The translations under genes and the position numbers were made by a program. A stretch of 64,000 nucleotides of DNA from contig CAVPUY010000009.1 in NCBI GenBank assembly GCA_963709075.1, positions 434,001-498,000 on the forward strand. The letters are read 5' to 3'. This document shows positions 1 to 8,813 of the stretch, in pieces. Positions within the stretch are counted from its first letter, which is position 1; the number at the start of each line of letters is the position of its first letter. Below the pieces are notes generated by a model. That model saw nothing but the letters and a program-made list of their open reading frames with translations. It had not been told where the DNA came from and made no database searches. The DNA comes from Palsa-506 sp963709075. Its GTDB lineage: Bacteria > Actinomycetota > Actinomycetes > Streptosporangiales > Streptosporangiaceae.

Positions 1-437
1 AGGTGGAAGACGACCGCCATGATGCCCGCGTATGCCAGCAGCGGCAGCGACATGAACAGCCACGCCTCCCCCAGGACGATCACGAGCGCGGCAATGTAGA
101 TGGGGTTCCGCACCCAGCGGTAGGGCCCGGCCGCGACCACCCGCGACGGCGCGTCCCACGGGCCCGGAGTGCCATCTCCCACCGCCGCGAAGTTCCAGGC
201 ACACCACGCGTACAGGGCCACCCCGGCCGCGATGACGCCGGCCGCCTCCCACGCGACCGGAGCGGCGGTGTGCCCGTGGCGCGTCAGGATCCACCAGGGC
301 ACCCAGGCTCCGCCCAGCCCCGGCACCACGATGGCGAACAGGAGATTGCGGACGACAAGGCTCAGCGTGCGGGGGGCCCGGGCGCGGATGGATCGGTGAC
401 GGCTGGCGGTCGTCGGCGGTTCGGTCGCTGTGCCCAT
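1..437 (-). CDS. ICMT/PEMT-like membrane methyltransferase (3' end cut by window edge)
   Basis: The first ~145 residues are visible, from ATG 437; the rest lies left of the window. Hydrophobic segments occur near residues 28-50 and 60-80. They are followed by GPYRWVRNPIY, the R-x-V-R-x-P-x-Y signature of the isoprenylcysteine carboxyl methyltransferase / phospholipid methyltransferase family, which uses SAM at the membrane. The bacterial substrate cannot be told from sequence. The gene is divergent from a PadR regulator gene whose start is 118 bp away, so that regulator may control both (inference). No ATG nearer the conserved part fits better. Confidence 0.75.
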   Translation of the reverse strand, partial: MGTATEPPTTASRHRSIRARAPRTLSLVVRNLLFAIVVPGLGGAWVPWWILTRHGHTAAPVAWEAAGVIAAGVALYAWCAWNFAAVGDGTPGPWDAPSRVVAAGPYRWVRNPIYIAALVIVLGEAWLFMSLPLLAYAGIMAVVFH

Positions 438-506
438 GCCGGTGCCCTCTTCTCGGGAGGCACGTGTCCTCCGGCGGCACCGGGAACACGTCGCTCAGAG
501 TAGGAT

Positions 507-559
507 CACTACGTGTAGTGTCGCTACCTATGATGGAAGGGTAGCATGGCTACCTATGA
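507..559 (+). promoter_or_regulatory. PadR promoter/operator region with direct and inverted repeats
   Basis: CACTAC-gt-GTAGTG (507-520) is a perfect 6-bp inverted repeat. GCTACCTATGA occurs twice as a direct repeat (523-533 and 549-559). GGTAGC (540-545) lies between the copies and is inverted with respect to both. TATGAT at 529-534 resembles a -10 box, and the second repeat contains the PadR start codon. PadR proteins commonly bind dyads over their own promoter, so autorepression is likely, but the assignment is inferred from position only. Confidence 0.5.
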
Positions 560-894
560 GAGCGGAAACGCTGAAGGGCCACCTGGACGGCATCCTGCTC
601 GCGGTGCTCGAGCCGGGCCCGCGTCACGGTTACGCGATCATGGAAGCGCTGCGGGTACGCAGCAGCGGCCACGTCGACCTGCCGACCGGCACGGTGTATC
701 CGGCCTTGCACCGGCTGGAGCGGGCGGGCCTGGTCCGGGCGAGCTGGTCAGCGGCCGGCGGGCGCCGCCGCCGCGTCTATCAGCTCACCCCGGCAGGCCG
801 GCGTGCCCTGAACACCGAGCGCAGCACCTGGCGGGACTTCTCCGCCGCCGTCACCGCCCTGCTGCAGCCCACGTCGGCGGTGAGCTCGCCATGA
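556..894 (+). CDS. PadR family transcriptional regulator
   Basis: A 112-residue winged-helix repressor. The sequence from MRAETLKGHLDGILL through PRHGYAIMEAL and GTVYPALHRLE to LTPAGRRAL is the canonical PadR N-terminal domain, with a short C-terminal helix. ATG 556 is preferred over an upstream in-frame start because homologues begin a few residues before LKGHLDG and the upstream part is not PadR-like. The stop overlaps the start of the next gene (ATGA at 891-894), which indicates translational coupling to a membrane protein. PadR plus membrane-protein pairs are common stress or efflux-type modules in actinobacteria. Confidence 0.9.
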   Translation: MRAETLKGHLDGILLAVLEPGPRHGYAIMEALRVRSSGHVDLPTGTVYPALHRLERAGLVRASWSAAGGRRRRVYQLTPAGRRALNTERSTWRDFSAAVTALLQPTSAVSSP

Positions 895-1607
895 CCGGGC
901 CAGGGCCGCCAGACCGCGCTGCCGGGCCGGCGGTCGAGGGCTACCTGGCCGAGGTCACCGCACGGCTGCCCGGCGCCGCCCGGGCCCGGGCCGGCATCGT
1001 AACCGAGCTGCGCTCCGGGCTCCTGGACGCGGCGGATGCGCACGCCTCGGCCGGGCTGCCGCCGGCCCAGGCCACCAGGGCGGCGATCCGCGAGTTCGGC
1101 CGCCCCGGCCAGGTCGCCGAGGGCTTCAGGGCTGAGATCGCGGCCGGCCAGGCGCGCCGCGTGGCGGTGGCCCTGCTGGTGACCGGACCGCTGGTCGGCC
1201 TGCTGTGGGTCGCCACGGCCGTGACCAGCCACCTCGGCATCCGGTTCGCCCCGCCCTGGCAGTGGGCAGGCCTGTCGCCCGGCCTCCGGTCCGCCCTCCA
1301 GCTCGTCGCCGTCGCGGCCGTGGTCACCGGCTGCGCCGCCATACTCGGCATCGCCACCACCGGCCGGCTCACCCGCTGGCTGCCCGCCAGGCCGCGGCGG
1401 GCCCCTACCGCCGCTGCCGTCGCCGGGTTCAGCGCGGTCGGCGCCGACGGGCTCGGCCTGGCGCTGCTCGCGGTCCAGCTGGCCACCGCCCCGGGAAAGC
1501 TGTCCCCGGTCCTGGCCATCGCGGCGGCAGCGGCCAGCCTCGCCCGGCTGATGCTCGCGCGGCGCGCCGCACGCCGTTGCCTGGCCCTCCGCGCGAGCCT
1601 GGCCTGA
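891..1607 (+). CDS. PadR-coupled integral membrane protein (permease-prefix/HAAS-like N-terminus)
   Basis: 238 residues, starting at the ATG that overlaps the padR stop. Residues 1-85 form a soluble helical domain with repeated acidic and alanine helices (VEGYLAEVTARLPGAARARA, AAIREFGRPGQVAEGF). This is the arrangement seen in HAAS/permease-prefix domains that accompany PadR regulators. About four hydrophobic helices follow, near residues 88-108, 135-160, 180-205 and 210-225. No catalytic motif is visible. Its likely role is as the regulated membrane partner of the PadR protein; the exact function is unknown. Confidence 0.7.
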   Translation: MTGPGPPDRAAGPAVEGYLAEVTARLPGAARARAGIVTELRSGLLDAADAHASAGLPPAQATRAAIREFGRPGQVAEGFRAEIAAGQARRVAVALLVTGPLVGLLWVATAVTSHLGIRFAPPWQWAGLSPGLRSALQLVAVAAVVTGCAAILGIATTGRLTRWLPARPRRAPTAAAVAGFSAVGADGLGLALLAVQLATAPGKLSPVLAIAAAAASLARLMLARRAARRCLALRASLA

Positions 1608-1620
1608 CAGCGACCCCGGA

Positions 1621-1911
1621 TCAGTAGGTGGTGTGGCTGCCGTCCGGCGTGATGGCGCCGGCCAGCACGTGCACGGCCGGCTTTGCGTCGAGTCCGGCCT
1701 GCTCCGTGGCCGGGCCGATGACCTCGCCGAAGGCGGCGAAGCTGGCCTCGTCCTGCCACACGTCGATGACGGTGAACCCGCCGTCGGTGCGGTAGCAGAC
1801 GTGGCTGAGCCGGTTCGGCTGGTCCAGGATGGCGGCCCCGCCGGCCTCGAAGACCTTGTGGTACTTGGCGAGATCCTCGCCGGGAAACTCGAATACGGCA
1901 ACGATGGGCAT
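1621..1911 (-). CDS. Small dimeric alpha/beta-barrel protein (ABM/EthD-like)
   Basis: 96 residues from ATG 1911, which has a strong GAGAGGAAG ribosome site 6 bp upstream. The pattern MPIVAVFEFPGEDLAKYHKV, then RLSHVCYRTDGGFTVIDVW and EASFAAFGEVIGP, fits the ferredoxin-like dimeric barrel of antibiotic-biosynthesis-monooxygenase/EthD-type proteins. These are often orphan heme- or polyketide-modifying enzymes or simple ligand binders. No active-site residue can be named. It lies 104 bp downstream of the LAL regulator gene on the same strand but has its own ribosome site and probably its own promoter. Confidence 0.7.
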   Translation of the reverse strand: MPIVAVFEFPGEDLAKYHKVFEAGGAAILDQPNRLSHVCYRTDGGFTVIDVWQDEASFAAFGEVIGPATEQAGLDAKPAVHVLAGAITPDGSHTTY

Positions 1912-2015
1912 GGCTGCTTCCTCTCGGCAGGATCGCCCGTAGTCAGGCGATGCCTCGATGCTGCCCCGCCGACCGGGCCGGCACATGGGTGCTGAGCCCC
2001 CATCCTGGCGCCGGT

Positions 2016-4787
2016 TCAGCGGCCCCTGGCCCGCTCGATGAGCTCGCCGCGGTCTTCGGCGCAGAGCTTCGCGAGCAAGCTCGCGACGTGCTTCTCCACC
2101 GTCCGCGGGGACAGGTAGAGCCGGGCCGCGATGTCCTTGTTCGGCAGCCGCTCGGCGACCAGCCCGAGCACCTCGGCTTCCCTGCCGGTGACCCCGAGAC
2201 GCAGCAGGTCAGCCGGAAGGGAGCGGTCCGCCCCTCGCCGCCGGGGCACGCTTGTCCCGGCCTGCCTGAGCAGGCCGCGGCATGCGGCCGCGATCCGGTC
2301 CTGACCGCCGGCCACGAACACGGCCTCGGCCTCGCGCAGCCAGCCGACCGGCTCGCCCCACTGGTCGCGCCGGGCCGCCTCGGCCAGCAGCCGCAGGCCG
2401 ATGGCGCGGAACAGCGGGAGGCGGCGTGCGGCGGCCTCGGCGGCAGCGAACGCCGCGGCGGCGGCATGCTTGTTGCCCATGGCGCCGGCCAGCGCAGCTT
2501 CCCCGTAGCCAAGCCACAGGCCCGACCAGGCGGCTCCCGGTGTTGCGGTGGCCCGGGCAGCGGCAAGGTCGGCGCCGGTGGCGGTGCCGTCGGCCGCGAG
2601 GGTCAGCAGCAGCGGGCCGCGCGCGGTGTCGAGTACCGCGGCGGGCGGCTGCGCCCGGATGGCGCGGCGGAAGGCGGCGATCGACTCGCCGCGTTCTTCG
2701 CGAACTGCGGCGCACAGCCCCCGGCCGACGCCCCACCGGAACGCGGCCAGGTCCTGGTCGTCCGGCGCGAGCTGCTCCGACTGGCGCAGCAGCCGGTCCA
2801 GGGCATCCTTGCGGCCGGCCAGCCCGGCCGCGGCGGCCTCGACCGCCAGCGCCGCGGCGACCAGCGGGATCATGCCGAGCCTGGCGGCGGCCGCCTGGGC
2901 CAGCCGGGCGGTGTCCCCGGCGGCGCCGAGCTCGCCGCGCATGGCATGCAGGCTGGCCAGGTTGACCGAGATGCCCACCGAGACGTCGAGCGCGCCGGCT
3001 GCGAGCGCGGCTTCCTGCGCGCGCTGCAGGCGAGTCCCGTCAGCGGCGGCGAGCATCTCGACGGTGCCAAGCTCGTTGAGCGCTCGCAGCCGCCAGCCGG
3101 CCAGATCGCGGGAATCGGCGACAGCCAGGGCGCGGCGCAGGGCTTCGGCGGCGTCCTGCAGCCGGCGGCTGCGCGCGCACCTGGCGATGACGTCGAGTGC
3201 CTCGCAGACGACTTCGGGCTGGTCCGTTCGCTCCGCGGCGGCCACCGCCTGGTGGGCCAGGTGCTCGGCTTCGATGCGCCGCTCGCCGCCGCCCTGCTGG
3301 ATGGCCAGCCGGGCGGCCAGCACCAGCCTGCGGGCGCCGTCCGCGTCGCCGGCGCCTGCGGCCGGGAGCGCGGCGAGCTGCTGCCCGGCCGCTGCCAGCT
3401 TTCCTGCGGCCAGGCAGGACCGGGTCAGCAGCTCGCGGATCTCGCGCTCAAGCTCGGGACGGTGCGCGGCGTCATCGAGCAGCCGCCCGCCGAGGGCCAG
3501 CGCCTCGTCGGCCGGCCCGTGCGCGCTCAGGTGCCCGAGCAGGCCAAGCTCAAGCTCCAGGCGCACGGCCCGGCCGGGCGCGGCGGCCGCGCCGTGCCGC
3601 CATGCGCTGAGCGCCGTTGCCGGGGCGCCCGCTGCCCCGGCCGCGACCGCGGCTCTCTTCCAGGCCAGGCTGGCCCGAGACTGATCGCCTGCCTCGGCCC
3701 ACAGCTCGGCCGCCCTGGCCGCGGTAAGCGGGTCTGCGTCGCCGTCCAGGGCCGCCGCGGCGCCGCCAACCACCGCGGCGCGCTCGGCGGGGCTGCCCGC
3801 CAGCACCGCGGCGCGGGTGAGGGCGTGCCGGAACGCCACCACGCCGGTACTGCGCAGGGTCAGCAACTGCACCCCGGCCGCGCTCTCGATGGCCGCGGTC
3901 ACTTCGCTCACCGGGACGCGGCACACCGCAGAAAGGCGGCCGGCGCCGGTGCCGTCGCCGAGCAGCGCGGCGGCGGCGACCACGCGCCGCTGACCGGCCG
4001 GCAGCCTGGCCAGGCGCTGGCGGACGAGCTGGTCGAACCGGGCCGCGGCGCCCTGGCCCTCGTCGAGCAGATCCTCGACGAGCAGCGGGAGGCCATCCGA
4101 CGCGCGGGCCAGCAGTCTCATGACCGGGGCGGACGGCTCGGCGGCAAGGCACGCCCTGGCCATCGCGGTGACCTGTGCCCCGGCCAGCGGCGCCAGGGCC
4201 AGCTGCGCGGTCCGGGACGCCAGCCAGGCCAGGGCGTCAGGGCCCTCCCCGGCGCGGGCGGCGGAAAGGACGCTGACCGGAGCGTCAGCGACGTGATCAG
4301 CAAGGTAGTCACACACCGCCAGCGTTTCCGCGTCGGCCCAGTGCAGATCCTCGAGCACAAGCACCAGTCCGCTGCGGCCGGCCAGCCAGGACAGGATCCG
4401 GATGACCGATTCGCCGATGACCGCTGGCGACTCGCTCGCCGAAACGCCGGCCGCCGCTCGCCAGCCGGGCACGAATTTGGCTATCGCCGGCAGGTAAGGG
4501 CGCAGCGCCGCGTGCGCAGGCGGGCGCCGCTCGCCCAGTGCGGACAGCAACGCCTCGGCGATCGGCCGGTAGGGGGTCAGCGTGTCAGCCGGGGAGCAGC
4601 GGCCGGCCAGAACCAGCAGGCCGGCCGACGCGGCATAGCCGGCCGCCTCGGCGAGCAGCCGTGACTTCCCGACTCCGGCCTCGCCGGTGACCATCACCCA
4701 GCTGCCCGAGCCCGCCCGGGCAGCGTCAGCGCGCTTGGTCAGCGACGAGAACTCGCGGTCACGGCCGACGAGGACTGGGCATCGCAC
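2016..4787 (-). CDS. LuxR-family regulator with N-terminal AAA ATPase (LAL type)
   Basis: 923 residues from GTG 4787 (GAGAAG about 13 bp upstream). Walker A GEAGVGKS lies at residues 35-42, and a Walker B-like LVLVLEDLHWAD near residue 145. A long alanine-rich helical (TPR-like) middle follows. The C-terminal ~60 residues are a LuxR/NarL helix-turn-helix (TGREAEVLGLVAERLPNKDI, SPRTVEKHVASLLAKL). This is the MalT-like large ATP-binding architecture, which activates transcription in response to a small ligand. It starts 13 bp after glpD and is the last gene of the minus-strand polyol-phosphate unit, so it probably senses an intermediate of that pathway (inference). Confidence 0.9.
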   Translation of the reverse strand: MRCPVLVGRDREFSSLTKRADAARAGSGSWVMVTGEAGVGKSRLLAEAAGYAASAGLLVLAGRCSPADTLTPYRPIAEALLSALGERRPPAHAALRPYLPAIAKFVPGWRAAAGVSASESPAVIGESVIRILSWLAGRSGLVLVLEDLHWADAETLAVCDYLADHVADAPVSVLSAARAGEGPDALAWLASRTAQLALAPLAGAQVTAMARACLAAEPSAPVMRLLARASDGLPLLVEDLLDEGQGAAARFDQLVRQRLARLPAGQRRVVAAAALLGDGTGAGRLSAVCRVPVSEVTAAIESAAGVQLLTLRSTGVVAFRHALTRAAVLAGSPAERAAVVGGAAAALDGDADPLTAARAAELWAEAGDQSRASLAWKRAAVAAGAAGAPATALSAWRHGAAAAPGRAVRLELELGLLGHLSAHGPADEALALGGRLLDDAAHRPELEREIRELLTRSCLAAGKLAAAGQQLAALPAAGAGDADGARRLVLAARLAIQQGGGERRIEAEHLAHQAVAAAERTDQPEVVCEALDVIARCARSRRLQDAAEALRRALAVADSRDLAGWRLRALNELGTVEMLAAADGTRLQRAQEAALAAGALDVSVGISVNLASLHAMRGELGAAGDTARLAQAAAARLGMIPLVAAALAVEAAAAGLAGRKDALDRLLRQSEQLAPDDQDLAAFRWGVGRGLCAAVREERGESIAAFRRAIRAQPPAAVLDTARGPLLLTLAADGTATGADLAAARATATPGAAWSGLWLGYGEAALAGAMGNKHAAAAAFAAAEAAARRLPLFRAIGLRLLAEAARRDQWGEPVGWLREAEAVFVAGGQDRIAAACRGLLRQAGTSVPRRRGADRSLPADLLRLGVTGREAEVLGLVAERLPNKDIAARLYLSPRTVEKHVASLLAKLCAEDRGELIERARGR

Positions 4788-4800
4788 GCCATTCAGCTTC

Positions 4801-6669
4801 TCACTGCGCCGGGCCGCCCGGCGGCACCCGCGGCGCGCTTTGGTAGAACGGCGCCGGGTCGGGTGCCCGGAGCCGCGCCTGGTAGGCGAGCTTGTCGTCC
4901 GGCTCTCCCTGGGCAGCCAGTTCCGCCGCGACGGCCTGGCCGTACTGCGCGACCTCCCGGCCGGCCCGCGACTCGTCCCAGCCGAGCTCGGCCGCCATCA
5001 GCGCCGCGGCCCGCGGCGCGGCCGCGAGCCCCCGGTCCCTGGTCTCGATCGCGATCCGGGTCCGCCGGGCCAGCACGTCGTCCAGCCGCACCGCGCCCTC
5101 GTGCGTGCAGGCGTAGACGATCTCGGCCGCCAGGTAGCCGCCGGAACCGTCAACCGGCCGCCCGAGTTCCGGCCGCGCGGCGGTCAGCTCCAGCAGGTCA
5201 TCGATGCAGGAGCCGTACCGGCCGAGCAGCCGCCGCACCTGGCTGACCGGCAGGCCGCAGTCGGCCGCCAGCCGCTCCCGCCCGGCCAGGCGGGCCGCGT
5301 ACCCGGCCGCCCCGAGCAGCGGGACGCCGCTGGTCCTGGACGGCGCTATCGCGCCAGCGCCGCGGCCGGCCAGATCGCGGGCGGCGGCGTCGATCAGGTC
5401 GCTGGCCATCACCCGGTACGTGGTGAACTTGCCGCCGGCGATCACCGAGACTCCCGGCTGCGAGCTGTCGACGGTGTGCTCGCGGCTCAGCCTCGCCGTG
5501 TCACCGGCGCCGCGGCCGGCCGCGACCAGCGGCCGCAGCCCGGCGAACACGCCCTCGATGTCACCGGCGCCGATCGGATCGGCCAGCATCCGGTTGACCT
5601 TGGCCAGCAGGTAGTCGATGTCCGCCCGGCTGGCCGCCGGGTGGCCGGGGTCGTAAGGCCACTCGGTGTCGGTGTCACCGATCAGCCAGTGCTCGCCCCA
5701 CGGGATCACGAAGAGCACGCTGCGCTCTGTCCTGGTGAGCAGCCCGGTGCCCATCCGGATCCGGTCCCGCGGGACCACGATGTGCACGCCCTTCGACGGC
5801 CGCACGCTCAGGCCCCCGTCCGCGCCCCCGGCCGCGCCCCCGGCCCTGTCCGCGTTCCCGCCCGCGTGCCCGCCGCCGCTGGTCCACGCGCCGGCCGCCA
5901 GCACCACGTGCCGCCCGCGGATCAGCAGGTCCGTCCCGGCCAGCAGGTCGCGGGCCAGGACGCCGGTCACCCGGCCGCCGTCAAGCGCCAGCCTGTCCAT
6001 CCGGACGTTGGTGGCCAGCGCCGCCCCGTGCGCAGCGGCGGTCCTGGCCAGGAACGCTACCATCCGCGCGTCATCTTCCTGCGCGTCGTAGAACTGCACG
6101 GCGCCCACGAACGCCTCCGGGTTCAGCGCCGGCGCCAGCCGCAGCGCCCCCGTCCGGCTGAGATGACGTGCCCGCGGCACCGCCTTCCGGCCGCCGATCG
6201 TGTCGTAGAGCAGCAGCCCGGCACCCACGTACGGGCGCTCCCAGCCGCGGTGCGTCAGCGGCCAGAGGAACGGCACCGGCCTGACCAGGTGCGGCGCGAG
6301 CCTGGTCAGCAGCAGCCGGCGTTCCCGCAGTGCCTCGCGGACCAGCCCGAAGTCGAGCATCTCCAGGTAGCGCAGGCCGCCGTGGATGAGCTTGCTCGAC
6401 TTGCTCGACGCGCCGGCCGCGTAGTCCCTGGCCTCGATCAGCGCGACGGACAGGCCCCGGGTCGCAGCGTCAAGCGCCGCCCCGGTCCCGGTCACCCCGC
6501 CGCCGACCACCACGATGTCGAACGCCTGGCCGGCCATCCGCGCCAGCGACCGCTGCCGGTGCCCGGGGCTGAGCACGCCCGGGTCAGCCGGCCCGGCCGT
6601 CAGCACGACCCGCCGCCCGGGCCTGCCGCCTGCCAGCCTGCCAGTGACCGGGAGATTACTGCTTTCCAT
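4801..6669 (-). CDS. glpD: FAD-dependent glycerol-3-phosphate dehydrogenase-like enzyme
   Basis: 622 residues. The FAD-binding VVVGGGVTGTGAALDAATRG begins near residue 53. GlpD signatures follow: SSKSSKLIHGGLRYLEMLDF, LAPHLVRPVPFLWPL, SKGVHIVVPRDRI, SVLFVIPWGEHWLIGDTDTE and LSREHTV, then a DAO C-terminal helical domain. The close match to mycobacterial GlpD includes an N-terminal extension, so start 6669 is kept. This start overlaps the upstream kinase by 70 bp. ATG 6537 (MAGQAFDIVV) is the alternative and removes the overlap. It oxidises a polyol phosphate to a keto-phosphate and feeds electrons to the quinone pool. The neighbouring kinases suggest the natural substrate may be a polyol phosphate other than glycerol-3-phosphate. 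Confidence 0.9.
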   Translation of the reverse strand: MESSNLPVTGRLAGGRPGRRVVLTAGPADPGVLSPGHRQRSLARMAGQAFDIVVVGGGVTGTGAALDAATRGLSVALIEARDYAAGASSKSSKLIHGGLRYLEMLDFGLVREALRERRLLLTRLAPHLVRPVPFLWPLTHRGWERPYVGAGLLLYDTIGGRKAVPRARHLSRTGALRLAPALNPEAFVGAVQFYDAQEDDARMVAFLARTAAAHGAALATNVRMDRLALDGGRVTGVLARDLLAGTDLLIRGRHVVLAAGAWTSGGGHAGGNADRAGGAAGGADGGLSVRPSKGVHIVVPRDRIRMGTGLLTRTERSVLFVIPWGEHWLIGDTDTEWPYDPGHPAASRADIDYLLAKVNRMLADPIGAGDIEGVFAGLRPLVAAGRGAGDTARLSREHTVDSSQPGVSVIAGGKFTTYRVMASDLIDAAARDLAGRGAGAIAPSRTSGVPLLGAAGYAARLAGRERLAADCGLPVSQVRRLLGRYGSCIDDLLELTAARPELGRPVDGSGGYLAAEIVYACTHEGAVRLDDVLARRTRIAIETRDRGLAAAPRAAALMAAELGWDESRAGREVAQYGQAVAAELAAQGEPDDKLAYQARLRAPDPAPFYQSAPRVPPGGPAQ

Positions 6670-8126
6670 TTGTTACGAGCCTTCGCCCGTGCCCTGGCCG
6701 GCAGCACAGGCAGCACCCGGCCGCCCGGGTCAAATGGCAGCCGCCCGAGCGCCGCCATGTCCCACCAGCCAGTGCCGAGCCCGGCCAGCGCGGCTGCCCC
6801 GAGCGCGGTCGCCTCGGTCACGGCCGGCCGCTCAAGCGCGATGCCGGCCAGGTCGGCGACGGCCTGCAGCACCGAGTCGTTGCGGCCGAGCCCGCCGTCA
6901 ACCCGGATCAGCTCAACCGGCCCGGCCAGCCCGCCGCGGACAGCGTCGACGGCGTCGGCGATCTGGTGTACCACGCCGAGCATGGCCGCCTCGGCGATAT
7001 CGGTCCCGGTGCTCGACGCGTCAAGCCCGGTGATGTCCGCCCGCGCCGCCGGTCCCCACCGTGGCGTGCCGAGCCCGAACAGCGCGGGCACGCACCAGGG
7101 GCCGGCCGCCGGGTCGGCCAGCGCGGCCGGCCGGATGGCCGGCCAGTCCCCGTCGGCCAGCACCCCGAGCCGGCGCAGCCAGGGAACCACCCCGCCCGCG
7201 TTCGGCACGAACCCCTCGAGCGCGTACGCCGTCCCGGTTTCGAGCTGCCACGCGCAGCTGGCCACGACGCCGGGCGGCACCGCGGCCGGCGGCGACGTCC
7301 CCGCGTGGCACCAGAAGAACGCGCCGGTGCCCAGCGTCAGCTTCGCCATCCCCTCGGCCCAGCAGCGCTGGCCGAACAGCGCGCCCGGCTGGTCGCCGAC
7401 GGCAGCGGCGATCACCGCCTCGCCGCCGAGCACGGCCGGGTCGGTAACCGCCAGCGGCCCGGCGGTCGGCCGCACGGCCGGCAGCATCCGCGCCGGGACG
7501 CCGAACAGGTCAAGCAAGCCGGCGTCCCAGGCCAGCGCGGCGGCGCCGAACAGCATCGTCCTTGCCGCCATCGACGGCTCGGTGACGTGCGCGGTGCCGC
7601 CGCTGAGGTTCCAGATCAGCCAGCAGTTGACGTCACCGAACAGCAGCTCACCGCGCCCGGCCGCGGCCCGTGCGCCCGGCAGCTCGTCTAGCACCAAGCG
7701 GAGCTTCGGCGCGCTGAACGCAGTCTCAGCGGGCAGCCCGGTCCGCTCCCTGATCAGCTCATCGTGGCCGGCCGCCCGCAGCCGCTCGCACAGCCCGGCG
7801 CCGCGGCCGTCCCGCCAGCTGATCGCCGGGCACACCGCCTTCCCGGTGGCCCGCTCCCAGACCACGAAAGTCTCGGTCTGCGCGGCCAGCCCGATCCCGG
7901 CGACGTCCGGCCAGCCGGCCTGCGCCCGGCCCATCGCGTCGGCGGCCGCGCCGAGCACGCTGGCCAGGATCTCGGCGGCGTCGTGCTCGACCCGGCCGGG
8001 CGCAGGGAACTGAGCCTGCAGCGGCCGGCTGGCCTGGGCCAGCACGCGCAGCCCGCCGTCGAACACCACGCACCGGCTGGACGAGCTGCCCTGGTCGATC
8101 GCGAGGAGGACGTCCCGGCCCGTCAC
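6600..8126 (-). CDS. FGGY-family carbohydrate kinase, glycerol-kinase-like
   Basis: 508 residues from GTG 8126. The phosphate-1 motif IDQGSSSSRCVVFD (residues 10-23), the IGLAAQTETFVVWERATG segment, TLGTGAF and the C-terminal IRVDGGLGRNDSVLQAVADL make it a FGGY kinase of the glycerol-kinase branch. It phosphorylates a polyol with ATP in the cytosol. It sits between a TIM-barrel gene (12-bp gap) and glpD (overlap), which is the classic kinase-dehydrogenase pairing (polyol -> polyol-P -> keto-P). Substrate choice cannot be read from sequence; glycerol, erythritol or a related polyol are all possible. It differs in branch from the second FGGY kinase in the same unit. Confidence 0.88.
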   Translation of the reverse strand: MTGRDVLLAIDQGSSSSRCVVFDGGLRVLAQASRPLQAQFPAPGRVEHDAAEILASVLGAAADAMGRAQAGWPDVAGIGLAAQTETFVVWERATGKAVCPAISWRDGRGAGLCERLRAAGHDELIRERTGLPAETAFSAPKLRLVLDELPGARAAAGRGELLFGDVNCWLIWNLSGGTAHVTEPSMAARTMLFGAAALAWDAGLLDLFGVPARMLPAVRPTAGPLAVTDPAVLGGEAVIAAAVGDQPGALFGQRCWAEGMAKLTLGTGAFFWCHAGTSPPAAVPPGVVASCAWQLETGTAYALEGFVPNAGGVVPWLRRLGVLADGDWPAIRPAALADPAAGPWCVPALFGLGTPRWGPAARADITGLDASSTGTDIAEAAMLGVVHQIADAVDAVRGGLAGPVELIRVDGGLGRNDSVLQAVADLAGIALERPAVTEATALGAAALAGLGTGWWDMAALGRLPFDPGGRVLPVLPARARAKARNKWKAVISRSLAGWQAAGPGGGSC

Positions 8127-8138
8127 TGCGCCGCCTGG

Positions 8139-8813
8139 TCAGGCCGCATCGGCGGCCCGCAGCACCTCGCGGACCTGCCCGGCGACCGACGGACCGCCCG
8201 GCAGCCTGCCCTCGAAGATCGCGCCGCCGATGGTGAACCCCCACGCGCCTGCGGCCGCGAGCGCCCGGATCTGCGCGACGCTGGCCACCGACCCGGCCGC
8301 GATCACCGGCCCGCTGGACGCCTCGACCACCCGCCGGGTCAGCTCGGCCGCGTCGGCGGTCGGATGCCGGTAGGCGAGCAGGTCGACGCCGGACACGCCG
8401 GGCAGCGCGGTGATCTCGCGGGCGCTTTCCGCGATCTCGGCGATTTCGCCCTCGAGCACGCTCGGGTGCCCGGTCACCCGGCCGGGGAACGGGCAGTACC
8501 GGGCCAGGCTGCCCGCGAGCACCCGGCAGCCGTCGGCGGGATGCGTGCCGCCGAGTACCCAGTCCACGCCGATCTCGGCCGCAGCGGAGATCGAGCGCAG
8601 CTCGTCGTCCCGGCTGGTCGATACCACCTCCAGCATCACTTCCAGCCCGTCATTCTGCGCTTTGACGCAGACGTCGTGCAGCACCGGCACTTCCGCGCCG
8701 ACGTCCTTGAAGCCGATGTACCTGAGCCCGGCGCCGCGCAGCTCCTCGTAGACCGAGAGCGGATCGTGCACGGTGCGGTCGTGGTGGGTCAGCATGAAGA
8801 CGAACTCGATCAC
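8139..8813 (-). CDS. Predicted (beta/alpha)8-barrel phospho-ligand enzyme, function unknown
   Basis: 224 residues from GTG 8813, which overlaps the stop of the upstream HAD gene (GTGA), so translation is coupled. It starts MIEFVFMLTHHDRTVHDP. The C-terminal half carries a phosphate-binding barrel end (GPVIAAGSVASVAQIRAL, then GAWGFTIGGAIFEG), as seen in NanE, HisA and thiazole-synthase-like TIM barrels. LGGTHPAD and the phrase GVDLLAYRH are distinctive, but I do not recognise a characterised family. The context (kinases, phosphatase, dehydrogenases) suggests an aldolase or epimerase acting on a phosphorylated polyol or ketose. That assignment is speculative. Confidence 0.7.
   Translation of the reverse strand: MIEFVFMLTHHDRTVHDPLSVYEELRGAGLRYIGFKDVGAEVPVLHDVCVKAQNDGLEVMLEVVSTSRDDELRSISAAAEIGVDWVLGGTHPADGCRVLAGSLARYCPFPGRVTGHPSVLEGEIAEIAESAREITALPGVSGVDLLAYRHPTADAAELTRRVVEASSGPVIAAGSVASVAQIRALAAAGAWGFTIGGAIFEGRLPGGPSVAGQVREVLRAADAA

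Noticed and set aside
1950..4664. 904-codon open frame on the plus strand
   Set aside because: It is antisense to the LAL regulator, whose Walker A and LuxR motifs are unmistakable. Long antisense frames are expected at this GC content, and the product is low-complexity Gly/Arg/Pro.
4687..8013. 1108-codon open frame on the plus strand
   Set aside because: It is antisense to glpD and the glycerol-kinase-like gene, both with strong family motifs; the translation has no domain.
4801..8126. Erythritol catabolic (eryA/eryB) assignment for the FGGY kinase and GlpD-like pair
   Set aside because: The kinase-dehydrogenase pair would also fit erythritol, but the GlpD-like sequence tracks mycobacterial glycerol-3-phosphate dehydrogenase and no EryC/EryD-type gene is present. 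Kept only as a possibility.
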